NCBI GenBank assembly: GCA_026707545.1
Contig: JAPOWR010000001.1
Coordinates: 186,001 to 250,000 of the forward strand
Length of the DNA: 64,000 nucleotides
Direction: 5' to 3'
Source of the DNA: Acidobacteriota bacterium
GTDB taxonomy: Bacteria > Acidobacteriota > Thermoanaerobaculia > Multivoradales > Multivoraceae
Shown here: one piece after another, positions 41,823-50,540 of the stretch
Position numbering within the stretch: position 1 is the stretch's first letter
How the letters are laid out: the number at the start of each line of letters is the position of its first letter
The notes under the pieces: model-generated
What the model saw: only the letters and a program-made list of their open reading frames with translations
The model's database searches: none
What the model was told of the DNA's origin: nothing
Made by a program: the position numbers and the translations under genes

Positions 41823-42917
41823 ATGGCCGGGAACACGTTCGGAACCGCGCTGCGGCTGACCACGGCCGGCGAGAGCCACGGGCCGGGCTACGTCGGCATC
41901 CTCGACGGAGTGCCGCCGGGCCTCGAACTGTCCGAGGCGGACCTTCAACCGGACCTCGACCGGCGCCGCCCCGGACAGTCGAAGCTGACCACACAGCGCA
42001 TGGAGCCGGACGAGGCCCGCATCCTGTCCGGGGTGTTCGAGGGCAGGACGACCGGTACGCCGATCGCCTTCCTGATCGAGAACCGCGACCAGCGGCCCAA
42101 GGACTACAGCGAGATCAAGGACAAGTACAGGCCCGGACACGCCGACTACACGTTCGACGCGAAGTACGGCTTCCGCGACTACCGGGGAGGCGGCCGTTCG
42201 AGCGCCCGCGAGACCTCGGTGCGAGTGGCGGCCGCGGCGGTGGCGAAGAAGCTCCTGCGGGAGCGCTGGGGTGTCGGGATCGTCGGCTACGTGAAGAGCA
42301 TCGGCGACATCGAGGGGCGGATCGACGATCCGGCGGCGGTGACCCTGGAGCAGGTCGAGTCGAACCCGGTGCGCTGCCCCGATCAGGAGGCCGCGGCGCA
42401 AATGGCGGAGCTGATCGAACGGATGCGCGCGGAGCGCGACTCCGTTGGCGGCATTTCGGAACTTGTCGCCACCGGCGTACCGCCTGGCTGGGGCGAGCCG
42501 GTGTTCGACAAGCTGAAGGCGGACCTGGGCAAGGCGCTGTTCAGTCTGCCGGCGGTGTTGGGCGTCGAGTACGGGGCCGGGTTTGGCGTCGCACGCGCGC
42601 GTGGCAGCGAGAACAACGATCCGTTCGAGATGCGGGAAGGGCGGGTCGCCACCCGCGGCAACCGCCACGGCGGCATGCTCGGCGGCATTTCGTCAGGGCA
42701 GCCGATCGTGCTGCGGTGCGCGGTCAAGCCGACCAGCAGCCTGCCGCAACCGCAGGACACGGTGACCCGCGCCGGCGAGCCGACGACGATCGCGACCAGG
42801 GGCAGGCACGACCCCTGCCTGCTCCCGCGCTTCGTGCCGATGGGCGAGGCGATGATCGCGCTGGTGCTCTGCGACCATGCCCTGCGGCAGGTCGCCGTTA
42901 CAGACGTGCTGGACTAG
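41823..42917 (+). CDS. aroC: chorismate synthase
   Basis: AroC makes chorismate from EPSP with reduced FMN, the last shared step to aromatic amino acids. The 364-residue length is typical. Signatures are LRLTTAGESHGPG, RRRPGQSKLTTQR, RDQRPKDYSEIKDKYRPGHAD, DYRGGGRSSARET and RGNRHGGMLGGISSGQPI. The ATG at 41823 is in the 58-base gap from the divergent deoC and has no clear ribosome binding site. Two GC-rich hairpins follow its stop. Confidence 0.97.
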   Translation: MAGNTFGTALRLTTAGESHGPGYVGILDGVPPGLELSEADLQPDLDRRRPGQSKLTTQRMEPDEARILSGVFEGRTTGTPIAFLIENRDQRPKDYSEIKDKYRPGHADYTFDAKYGFRDYRGGGRSSARETSVRVAAAAVAKKLLRERWGVGIVGYVKSIGDIEGRIDDPAAVTLEQVESNPVRCPDQEAAAQMAELIERMRAERDSVGGISELVATGVPPGWGEPVFDKLKADLGKALFSLPAVLGVEYGAGFGVARARGSENNDPFEMREGRVATRGNRHGGMLGGISSGQPIVLRCAVKPTSSLPQPQDTVTRAGEPTTIATRGRHDPCLLPRFVPMGEAMIALVLCDHALRQVAVTDVLD

Positions 42918-42921
42918 CGCG

Positions 42922-42964
42922 GGCCGCTTCGCGGCCGCTCCCGGATGCCGGCGAGGCCGCCGGC
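42922..42964. terminator. two GC-rich hairpins between converging genes
   Basis: GGCCGC (42922-42927) pairs with GCGGCC (42931-42936) over a TTC loop, and GCCGGC (42947-42952) pairs with GCCGGC (42959-42964). They lie between the stops of aroC and the HadB-like gene. No T-tract is present, so termination is only likely. Confidence 0.4.
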
Positions 42965-42980
42965 GCACCCAGTGTTGAGG

Positions 42981-43403
42981 CTACGGGTCGATCCTTGCGG
43001 TGGCTTTGCCCATCACGACGACATCGCCATCCTGGTTCACCGTCGTCACCGACAGGTCGACGAGGCCTTGGCCGTCCTCCTCGCGTACCGCGTCGACCTT
43101 CGCCGTCGCCGTCAGCGCGTCGCCCGGCCACACCTGCCGCGTGAAGCGGACGCCGTAGGCGGTCAGCCGGCCGTCGCCGACGAAGTCGGTCACCATCCGG
43201 CCGGTCATGCCCATTGTCAGCATGCCGTGGGCGAAGACGGTCGGGTACTTCGCCACCTTGGTGGTGAAGATCTCGTCGGAGTGGAGCGGGTTGTAGTCGC
43301 CCGAGGCGCCCGCGTACTGGACGATCTGGGTGCGGGAGAGGTCGTCGGTGAGCTTCTGGGTGTAGGTGTCGCCGACCTGGATCTTGCTTGCGTGAAGTGC
43401 CAT
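42981..43403 (-). CDS. HadB-like MaoC (R)-3-hydroxyacyl dehydratase subunit
   Basis: The 140-residue hot-dog protein has the catalytic pair Asp36 and His41 in YAGASGDYNPLHSDE, at the positions known for mycobacterial HadB, followed by TVFAHGMLTMGMTGRMVTDF. It probably dehydrates (R)-3-hydroxyacyl chains as a heterodimer with the product of the gene 13 bases upstream. Whether the acyl carrier is ACP or CoA cannot be read. It converges on aroC. Confidence 0.88.
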   Translation of the reverse strand: MALHASKIQVGDTYTQKLTDDLSRTQIVQYAGASGDYNPLHSDEIFTTKVAKYPTVFAHGMLTMGMTGRMVTDFVGDGRLTAYGVRFTRQVWPGDALTATAKVDAVREEDGQGLVDLSVTTVNQDGDVVVMGKATARIDP

Positions 43404-43416
43404 TCGTTCGCTCTCC

Positions 43417-43908
43417 TCAGTCGCTCTCGACGACCTTCTCGGTGCGGACGCCGACGCCGGTGGCGCGCACGACGAGTTCGCCGGATTCGTCGTAGTACTC
43501 GGTGATGTTCTCGCTGAACTTCAGGTTGCCGCCGCGCTTGCCCTGCCGTTCCCAGCTCTTGCCGGGCCGGGTCTTGAGGGTCAGCGTCTCGCCGGGGCTC
43601 ACGTGCCGGAAGTACTCGAAACGCTGCTCGGCGTGGAGGCCTGTGCCGCCGTCACCTCCGGTCCGCGTGGGCGGCACGCCGGTCGGCTCCTTGCCGGAGC
43701 CGAACCACGGCTCGCCGATCTTGGGGCGCAGGAAGTAGTCGGGGTCGAACTGGGCGGAGGCCTGGTAGAAGGTGGGCGGCGCGATCGTCTTGCCGGGTTC
43801 CGTGTCCGCTGCCGCCTCGGCGTCGTGATAGATGGGGTTCGGGTCGCCGACCGCGCGGGCGAACATCATGATGTGGCCTGCCTCGACCGGGAACTTCTTT
43901 GCTGCCAT
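43417..43908 (-). CDS. HadA-like dehydratase partner subunit (FAS1-like dehydratase domain)
   Basis: The 163-residue protein has the N-terminal MaoC-like dehydratase pattern: VEAGHIMMFARAVGDPNPIYHDAEAA, TIAPPTFYQASAQFDP, HAEQRFEYFRHVSPGETL. It lacks the catalytic Asp-His arrangement of its partner and would serve as the substrate-tunnel subunit, as HadA or HadC do. The ATG at 43908 has GAGGAGG upstream. It is the first gene of the pair and diverges from rsmE with a 76-base gap. Confidence 0.83.
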   Translation of the reverse strand: MAAKKFPVEAGHIMMFARAVGDPNPIYHDAEAAADTEPGKTIAPPTFYQASAQFDPDYFLRPKIGEPWFGSGKEPTGVPPTRTGGDGGTGLHAEQRFEYFRHVSPGETLTLKTRPGKSWERQGKRGGNLKFSENITEYYDESGELVVRATGVGVRTEKVVESD

Positions 43909-43984
43909 TCCGGTTCCGTCCTCCTCTTCGAGTGGTCTCTGAAGCGCAATCTGGTGCGTGGTTTGAGCGCGTGACTGTAGCAGC

Positions 43985-44710
43985 ATGAACCTGCTTCTGT
44001 TGGAGGACGCGGACTTCGATCAGACGGCTGGCTCAGGTACGCGAGCGGTCGTGTCCGGCGAACGCCTGAAGCACGTCCGCAAGGTGCTGCGAGCGGAGGT
44101 CGGCGACACGCTGGAAGTGGGCCGCCTCGGAGGCGGCATTGGCCGCGGACGGATCGTCGACCTAGGCCGCGAGCGGTTCGTGCTGGAGCTGGGGCCGCTC
44201 GATGGGGAGTTGCCCGCGCCGCTGCCGGTGACGCTCGTGCTGGCCTTGCCCCGGCCCAAGTTCGTGGGCCGGATCCTGCAGGCGGCGGCCGCGATGGGCG
44301 TCAAGCGGATCCTGCTGGTCCACACGGCACGGGTGGAAAAGAGCTACTGGCAGAGCTCAACGATGCAGGCGGAGTCCCTGCGACGACACCTGATGCTGGG
44401 TCTGGCGCAGGCGCGGGACACGGTGCTGCCGGAGATCGAGATGCTGAAGGGGCCTCGGGATCTGATGGATGCGCTGCCCGGCCTGGTTCGGGACCACGAT
44501 CAGGTTCTGGTGGCCGATGCCGCCGGTGACGAGCCCTGTCCGCTGGGCGTCGATGGCCCGACGGCGCTGCTGGTCGGTCCCGAAGGCGGCCTACTGGACG
44601 AGGAGCTTGCCTCGTGGGGACACGCCGGCGCCACAGTCGTGAGTCTCGGCCCTCGGGCGCTGCGGGTCGAGCACGCCGTCGTGGCCCTGCTGTCGCGTCT
44701 TGGCGCCTGA
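43985..44710 (+). CDS. rsmE: 16S rRNA m3U1498 methyltransferase
   Basis: RsmE methylates N3 of U1498 in helix 44 of 16S rRNA. The 241-residue protein has the N-terminal PUA-like part (HVRKVLRAEVGDTLEVG) and the SPOUT knot domain: LALPRPKFVGRILQAAAAMGVKRILLV, TALLVGPEGGLLDEEL and LGPRALRVEHAVVALLSRL. These are the family's diagnostic segments. No ribosome binding site is seen. It is followed after 42 bases by the secreted orphan gene. Confidence 0.94.
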   Translation: MNLLLLEDADFDQTAGSGTRAVVSGERLKHVRKVLRAEVGDTLEVGRLGGGIGRGRIVDLGRERFVLELGPLDGELPAPLPVTLVLALPRPKFVGRILQAAAAMGVKRILLVHTARVEKSYWQSSTMQAESLRRHLMLGLAQARDTVLPEIEMLKGPRDLMDALPGLVRDHDQVLVADAAGDEPCPLGVDGPTALLVGPEGGLLDEELASWGHAGATVVSLGPRALRVEHAVVALLSRLGA

Positions 44711-44752
44711 GGAGGGATCGCAGCGGGATACGCTGGCGACGCGGAGGTCGAG

Positions 44753-46111
44753 ATGAGGCGTCGAGAAGGACCAGTTCGGATTCTCTGGCTGATGCTCCTC
44801 GTCTTGGCTGCTGCCGCTTCCCACGCTCTGCAGCAAACGGAACTCCCGGCTGGTCGACTGGTGGGCGGCGTCGTTGAAGATGGCGGAAGAGCGGTGATGC
44901 TTCTGGCGGGAGACCGCGGCGATCCAAGAGATGGTTCCCGGTTGGTCGTTCTGGAAGAGGCCGAGACAGAGATCGTCGAACTGCCCGGTTTCGGGGGCGA
45001 CAGCCTCACGCCGCTCGCTGCGAGTGGCGTAGTGTTGCAGGGGCGGAGGATGCTCCCGCCTGGCGCCAAAGCGGATTGGGGCCAGGCGATGGAGATCGTC
45101 CAACCGGGAAGCGACGAGAAGCGAACCTGGGCTTGGCGGGACTGGGACTTCTGGGTGACGCGGGGGATGCACTTCGAGTATCTCCATGACGTCTCACGCG
45201 ATGGACTCCTGTGGGGCGCGGTAGGCACCGGAACGGCGGATTCGTTCGACAGAGCCCAAGCGTCCAGGACAAGGGAGCTGCGAGTCGAGAGCGTCGTTCT
45301 TGGAAGCGAGCGGCCCGAGACAGAGGAATGGCTCGTGCCGCCGGCACCCATCATCCTTCGGTCCGACGGTCCGGTCGTGCTCATTCCCTGGAACTGCTGG
45401 GGCGCCTACATCGTTCACTTCGCGCAGGGCGGAGGAGTCGACCGCATTGCGCCGATCTTCTTCGACAACGGCGTGGTCGAGCATGAGTTCCGCTGGCAGG
45501 CAAGCGAGGACGTGCTTTGGGTCCGGACCCCGCTGTACTGGAAGGCGTACCATCTCCCTGGCTTGGCGCTCTCAGGGGAAGCTGTAGCGCCGTACTGGGT
45601 TCTGGAGAGATCCGTTCTTCCTCACCCTGAGCGCGGGATTGTCCGGTTCGTCCAGGAAGGCGATCGCTACCGCATCGAGCATGCATATCGCGATCCTGAA
45701 TCGTCAATCCGGGAGCGGCACGTGTCGGACTGGCAGGGACCTTCCCGGGTTGACGGCGACTTGACCCCCGGCGAGTCGCTTCCGCGATTGGTGGCCCCGC
45801 CCCATCGGTGGGCCCGCCAGGGGGAGGCCCTAGCCTTCACCAGTCCCAATGGCCGCCATGCGGTCGTCGTCGAGCAGCAGAGTGCGACGGAAGGTGTGAG
45901 GCCCTACGCGCGCCGCGTTCCCCTGCGCACTTCGACACCGCGGCCGCCTGTCGAAACTGACGCTCAAGCGGAGCGCGCTGCCGAAGGACCGAAGTACTAC
46001 CTGGATCTGCTGGATCCCATCGCGTTCCGCGCGGATCGCCCGCTCCGGTTTGTCTTCGGTTCGGTGGCCGAAGGGGTGCGCCGACAAGGCTCGCCGGAAG
46101 AACTGCCCTAG
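44753..46111 (+). CDS. secreted orphan protein of unknown function
   Basis: I do not recognise this 452-residue protein. It has a signal peptide (ILWLMLLVLAAAASHA) and then a long run of beta-strand-rich sequence with many tryptophans and aromatic pairs (WAWRDWDFWVTRGMHFEY, ILRSDGPVVLIPWNCWGAYIVHF, VLWVRTPLYWKAYHL), which suggests a propeller or beta-sandwich. The last 60 residues are less ordered and charged. The ATG has GGAGG 6 bases upstream and a TACGCT box about 22 bases upstream, so it has a normal leader. Base composition looks slightly less GC-rich than the neighbours, so transfer is possible. Confidence 0.75.
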   Translation: MRRREGPVRILWLMLLVLAAAASHALQQTELPAGRLVGGVVEDGGRAVMLLAGDRGDPRDGSRLVVLEEAETEIVELPGFGGDSLTPLAASGVVLQGRRMLPPGAKADWGQAMEIVQPGSDEKRTWAWRDWDFWVTRGMHFEYLHDVSRDGLLWGAVGTGTADSFDRAQASRTRELRVESVVLGSERPETEEWLVPPAPIILRSDGPVVLIPWNCWGAYIVHFAQGGGVDRIAPIFFDNGVVEHEFRWQASEDVLWVRTPLYWKAYHLPGLALSGEAVAPYWVLERSVLPHPERGIVRFVQEGDRYRIEHAYRDPESSIRERHVSDWQGPSRVDGDLTPGESLPRLVAPPHRWARQGEALAFTSPNGRHAVVVEQQSATEGVRPYARRVPLRTSTPRPPVETDAQAERAAEGPKYYLDLLDPIAFRADRPLRFVFGSVAEGVRRQGSPEELP

Positions 46112-46129
46112 TCCGGGCAGAGCCTTGTC
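46083..46129. terminator. long hairpin at the converging ends of the orphan gene and pheT
   Basis: GACAAGGCT (46083-46091) pairs with AGCCTTGTC (46121-46129), and inside it CTGCCC (46103-46108) pairs with GGGCAG (46115-46120). The left part lies inside the end of the orphan gene. It could terminate both transcripts, although no long T-tract follows on either side. Confidence 0.5.
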
Positions 46130-46149
46130 CGTGGCCTCGTTCCGGAGCC

Positions 46150-48696
46150 CTACTCGCGGAGCTTCGCGCCGACGGACCTCTCGACCTGTCCCAGGATGCG
46201 CCGGCGGAGCTTCTTCACATCGCGGTCGCGCAGGGTGCGGTTCGGGGCCCGGAAGGTGAGGTGGTAGGCGAGGCTCTTCGAGCCTTCGCCGATCGCCTCG
46301 CCGCGGAACACGTCGAACAGTTCGACGGCGCAGAGCAGGGGCTTGCCGGCGGCGAGGAGGGCGGCCTCGACGGCTGCGGCAGGCGTCGCCTCGTCCACGA
46401 TCAGGGCCAAGTCCTCGCGCACTTCCGGATAGACGGGGACGGGCTCGACCTGAAGGGAATCGGGGACGAACTCGAGGATGCGGTCGAGGTCGAGTTCGGC
46501 GGCGAGGATGGGGTGACCGTCCGCGGGCTCCAGATCGAAACGGGCGGCCACCGCCGGCTGGACTTCGCCCAGCCAGCCGACGGGTTTCGAGTCGGCACCG
46601 GTTTCGATTGCCGCGGAACGTCCGGGGCGGAAGGACGGTGGCGTCGCACTCGCCGCCGGCGCCGTGAACTCGACCGCCAGGCCAAGCCGGTCCAGGACCG
46701 TCTCGACCACGCCCTTGACGTCGAAGAAGTCGAAGCAGCCGCCGCTGGCGCCGGCCCCCTGCCAGTGGTCTGCCCGGCGCGGACCGGTCAACACGACAGC
46801 GGCCCATTCCCGCTCCTCGGGCAGCGAATCGCCTTCGTTGACCGGGAAGACGCGGCCGACCTCGAACAGGGCGAGCCGGTCCGTGAACCGGCCGTTCGAC
46901 GCCGCGGCTTCCAGGACGGATGCCAGCAGGCTGCGGCGCATGACGACGCGGTCCTGGGTCGAGGGGTTGGCGAGGCGGACGTAGGGCGGCGGTTCGGCGT
47001 CTTCGAGTTGCAGCCTCGCTTCCGCTTCGGGTGTGGTCAGGCGGTAGCTGACGATCTCCTGGAGTCCCAGGTCGGCGAAGGTGTCCTTGACCCGATCCTC
47101 GAAGGACTGCTCGCGGTTGCCGCGCTGGGGCGGCAGCACGTCGCTGAGCACGGTCGAGGGGATGCGGTCGTAGCCGTAGATGCGGCACACCTCCTCGACC
47201 AGATCGTGCTGGCCTTTGATGTCGAGGCGGTGGTCGGGAACGGTGACCCGCAGATCGGCGGAGTCGTCCTCGATCTCGACCTCGAACTGGAGCCGCCGCA
47301 GCAGGCTCGCCGTTTCGCTCGCGCCGAGGTCGAGACCGGTGAGGCGGCGCAAGTATCCGAGGTCGAGATCGACGGTCACGGCCTGGGCTGGCATCGGGTA
47401 GTGATCGACGATCCCCTCGGCGATCGTGCCGCCCGCGTGGAGCCGAAGCAGTTCGGCGGCCCGTCGGGCGCCGAGCAGGGCCTGGCTGGGATGAACGCCG
47501 CGGCTGAAGCGGAAACCGGCTTCGGTGTGGACCCCGAGCTGGCGCTGGGTGCGCCGGATGCTCCGTGGTTCCCAGGCTGCCGCCTCCAGCAGCACGTTGC
47601 GGGTTTCCGGACCGATCTCGCTGTCCCGGCCTCCCATCACGCCGCCGACGCTCAGCGAGCCGGCCGGGTCGGTGACCATGATCTGGTTCGTCCGCAGCTT
47701 CTGCTCGGCGCCGTCGAGCGTCGTCAGACGTTCTCCCGCGTGCGCCAGACGCGTGACGATCCGCACAGGGCCGCCGTCCGCATAGCTTTCGGCCCGCTGC
47801 CGCAGCAGGTCGTAGTCGAAAGTGTGGTTCGGCTGGCCGACCTCGAGCATCACGTAGTTGCTGATGTCGACCACGTTGCTGATCGGCCGTTGCCCAGCGA
47901 GCTGCAACCGGTGCTGCATCCAGTAGGGAGATGTGCCCTGCTCGATGCCCTCGATCAGCAGGGCGACGAAGCGCGGATTGAGTTCGGGGTTCTCGGTCGC
48001 GATCTCGACCCGGCCCGCGATCGGCGGTCCGTCCATGGTGAGCGGGACGGCGGGCGGCCGGAACGCGGCCTCCGTGAGCGCCGCGACCTCGCGCGCAACC
48101 CCCAGGATCGAGGCGCAGCGGGCGATGTTGGGAATCACGTCGATGTCGAGCACGACATCGCCGAGCACTTCGGCGAGGGGCCGTCCGGGGCGAAGGTCCG
48201 GGAGTTCGTCGGCGGGCTCGAACAGGATGATCCCCTCGTGGTCCTCGCCGAGCCCGAGCTCCGCGGCCGAGCACAGCATCGCGTCGCTGGTGATGCCGCG
48301 CAGCTTCTTCGGCTTGAGCCGGGTGATCTTCAGGTCACGGTAGGGGTTGCGGTAGCTGGCGCCGGCGAGCAGCAGGGCGCCCCAGGGACCCGCGTCGCCG
48401 AGGTCCTGGCCGAGGAGCGGGACCAGGTTGGGGGCCCCGGTGATCACCTGCCGGGTGGAGTCGGCGCCGTAGTCGACGGTTGCGAGCACCAGGCGGTCGG
48501 CGTCCGGCACCGGGTCGACGCGTAGGACTTTCGCCGCCATCACCAGGTCGGCCGGCCAGGGCAGCTCGGCGCCGTCGACGCCGAAGCGTTCGATCGCCTT
48601 GACCTCCAGGCCGGCGTTGGTAAGCAGCTCGGCGAGGTCGCCGGGAGAGCCGTCGAGCTCGACGAAATCGCCGAGCCAACTGAGTGGAACGCGCAT
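46150..48696 (-). CDS. pheT: phenylalanine-tRNA ligase beta subunit
   Basis: PheT is the beta chain of the alpha2-beta2 enzyme that charges tRNA-Phe. The 848-residue protein has the N-terminal OB-type tRNA-binding domain (about 40-150), B3/B4 editing domain, B5 domain and C-terminal ferredoxin-fold anticodon-binding domain (ending in the RTLRDRDVKKLRRRI region). The ATG at 48696 overlaps the pheS stop by one base (TGATG), so the subunits are coupled. Confidence 0.96.
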   Translation of the reverse strand: MRVPLSWLGDFVELDGSPGDLAELLTNAGLEVKAIERFGVDGAELPWPADLVMAAKVLRVDPVPDADRLVLATVDYGADSTRQVITGAPNLVPLLGQDLGDAGPWGALLLAGASYRNPYRDLKITRLKPKKLRGITSDAMLCSAAELGLGEDHEGIILFEPADELPDLRPGRPLAEVLGDVVLDIDVIPNIARCASILGVAREVAALTEAAFRPPAVPLTMDGPPIAGRVEIATENPELNPRFVALLIEGIEQGTSPYWMQHRLQLAGQRPISNVVDISNYVMLEVGQPNHTFDYDLLRQRAESYADGGPVRIVTRLAHAGERLTTLDGAEQKLRTNQIMVTDPAGSLSVGGVMGGRDSEIGPETRNVLLEAAAWEPRSIRRTQRQLGVHTEAGFRFSRGVHPSQALLGARRAAELLRLHAGGTIAEGIVDHYPMPAQAVTVDLDLGYLRRLTGLDLGASETASLLRRLQFEVEIEDDSADLRVTVPDHRLDIKGQHDLVEEVCRIYGYDRIPSTVLSDVLPPQRGNREQSFEDRVKDTFADLGLQEIVSYRLTTPEAEARLQLEDAEPPPYVRLANPSTQDRVVMRRSLLASVLEAAASNGRFTDRLALFEVGRVFPVNEGDSLPEEREWAAVVLTGPRRADHWQGAGASGGCFDFFDVKGVVETVLDRLGLAVEFTAPAASATPPSFRPGRSAAIETGADSKPVGWLGEVQPAVAARFDLEPADGHPILAAELDLDRILEFVPDSLQVEPVPVYPEVREDLALIVDEATPAAAVEAALLAAGKPLLCAVELFDVFRGEAIGEGSKSLAYHLTFRAPNRTLRDRDVKKLRRRILGQVERSVGAKLRE

Positions 48697-49733
48697 CAGA
48701 CGAACCGCTGGAACTGGCGCAGGAAGCGCAGATCGTTCGACCAGAAGTAGCGGATGTCGCGGATCCCGTGCCGGAGCATCGCGATCCGTTCCGGTCCCAT
48801 GCCGAAGGCGAAGCCGCTCCACTCGTCAGGGTCGTAGCCGCCGTTTCTGAGAACGGTCGGGTGGACCATGCCGCAGCCGAGGATCTCGAGCCAGCCGGCC
48901 TCCTTGCACAACTGGCAGCCCCCGCCGTCGCAGAGGAAGCAGGCGATGTCCATCTCCGCGCTCGGCTCGGTGAACGGGAAGTAGCTGGCCCGGAAGCGGG
49001 CGCCGCGGCCCTCGCCGAACAGGCGCCGGGCGAACTCGGTCAGCGTGCCCTTCAGATCGGCGAAGGTGATCGCCGGGCCCACCGCGAGTCCCTCGATCTG
49101 GTGGAACTGGATCTCGCTGCGTGAAGTGATCTGCTCGTTGCGGTAGCACATGCCGGGCAGGATGACCCGCAGAGGCTCCGGGTGGCGTTCCTGCATCGCC
49201 AGGATCTGCCCGCCGCTGGTGTGGGTGCGCAGCACAACGCTCGGATCCGTCGTGTAGAACGTGTCCTGCATGTCGCGTGCGGGGTGGTCGGGCGGCATGT
49301 TCAGGTCGCCGAAGTTCAACTGGTCGGTGACCACGTCCGGGCTGCGGTAGGTCTGGAAGCCCATGTCGCCGAAGATCCGTTCGATCCGGCGCATGACAAG
49401 GGTCGACGGGTGCAGCCCGCCGAGCGCCGGGCGGCGGCCGGGCAGGGTGACATCGAGCCGGTCGGCGTCGTCGTCGGTATCGTGCGTCGATCGCTTCAGA
49501 GCTTCCTGGCGCGCTTCGAATGCCACCTGCAGGGCGGCCTTGATCTCGTTGATCCGCTTGCCGAAAGCGGGCCGATCGGCGGGTTCGATCTCCCCCATGC
49601 GGCGGGTCAGGAGCTGAACCTCGCCCTTGCGGCCGATCGTCGCCCGGCGCCACCTCTCGAGTTGCTCCAGATCGACCGTAGCGTTCAGCGCCGCGGAGAC
49701 CCGCGCTTCGATGTCGTCGAGCTGGTCGATCAT
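48696..49733 (-). CDS. pheS: phenylalanine-tRNA ligase alpha subunit
   Basis: PheS holds the class II catalytic core of phenylalanyl-tRNA synthetase. The 345-residue protein has the N-terminal coiled coil, motif 2 (PGMCYRNEQITSRSEIQFHQIEG) and motif 3 (GFAFGMGPERIAML). A cysteine cluster, CFLCDGGGCQLCKEAGWLEILGCG, near residue 265 suggests a bound zinc; some bacterial PheS proteins carry it. It is coupled to pheT. No attenuator leader can be identified in the 60 bases upstream. Confidence 0.96.
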   Translation of the reverse strand: MIDQLDDIEARVSAALNATVDLEQLERWRRATIGRKGEVQLLTRRMGEIEPADRPAFGKRINEIKAALQVAFEARQEALKRSTHDTDDDADRLDVTLPGRRPALGGLHPSTLVMRRIERIFGDMGFQTYRSPDVVTDQLNFGDLNMPPDHPARDMQDTFYTTDPSVVLRTHTSGGQILAMQERHPEPLRVILPGMCYRNEQITSRSEIQFHQIEGLAVGPAITFADLKGTLTEFARRLFGEGRGARFRASYFPFTEPSAEMDIACFLCDGGGCQLCKEAGWLEILGCGMVHPTVLRNGGYDPDEWSGFAFGMGPERIAMLRHGIRDIRYFWSNDLRFLRQFQRFV

Positions 49734-49793
49734 GGCGTCAGGCGGGTTTTCGTGCGGTGCCCTTTCCCGGGCCCGGTGCGGCGCCCGACTCTA

Positions 49794-50513
49794 CTAGGAG
49801 GTGGCGTTCGGCAGAACGCGAGGGATCAGCAGCCCCAGCAACACCAGGAGGGGCAGGATGGAGGCCAGAACCGCGGCTCGGATGACTCCGACTCGCTGAA
49901 CGACGTGGAGACCGATCCCGAACAGCACTGCGCCGCAGAATGTCGCCAGGATCTCGCCAGCGATGGGAACGATGCCCAGGAGATTGGCGCCGTTTGCGTA
50001 GCAGATCGCGACCCAGGTACCGCGGAAGCCGTGTGGCCTCGACGTGCGGGTCACGACCAGCAGAAGGTGGACGAGCGTACCTACGATCAACGTCGCGACC
50101 AGCGTGAGGGCGAAGAGGGCGGGAAGGGCAAGGAGGAGCACCTGGAACGCGAAGAGAACGAACAGGGTGGTTCCGAAGGGCAGTTCCTCCGCAGTGGGGA
50201 ACTGAGATGGATCCATCCGCCACACCGTTTGGTAGACGAACTCCAGTGCCTGGTCCGGAAGGGTCAGGATGAGGATCGTGAAGACCACGCTTCCCAGGAC
50301 CATGTAGATGAGTGTGACCAGGCCCGCGAATAAGAGGGGGCCCCAGATGCCCGCGTCGGGCCGGGTGCCCTCGAAGAACTTCCTCGGAGCGGTGGCCAGG
50401 AGGACCAGAGCGGCGACGAGGGCGGAGAACCTGCCGCGGTCCTTCCGCTCCTCCCACGGATTGACGACCTCGACGCTTGCTTCGGCGCCGGTGCTATCGT
50501 CCGCGGAGTTCAC
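49794..50513 (-). CDS. Yip1-family membrane protein
   Basis: The 239-residue protein has an acidic N-terminus, then about five membrane helices with the Yip1 pattern (WEERKDRGRFSALVAAL, TAPRKFFEGTRPDAGIWGPLLFA, and a late HGFRGTWVAICYANGANLLGIVPIAG). Bacterial members have no settled role. The start is a GTG at 50513 with AAGG about 9 bases upstream. Only 27 bases separate it from the divergent iron-sulfur gene, so their promoters must overlap coding DNA or each other. Confidence 0.75.
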   Translation of the reverse strand: MNSADDSTGAEASVEVVNPWEERKDRGRFSALVAALVLLATAPRKFFEGTRPDAGIWGPLLFAGLVTLIYMVLGSVVFTILILTLPDQALEFVYQTVWRMDPSQFPTAEELPFGTTLFVLFAFQVLLLALPALFALTLVATLIVGTLVHLLLVVTRTSRPHGFRGTWVAICYANGANLLGIVPIAGEILATFCGAVLFGIGLHVVQRVGVIRAAVLASILPLLVLLGLLIPRVLPNATS

Positions 50514-50540
50514 GAGGAGCACCTTACCGGAGCGATCCTG

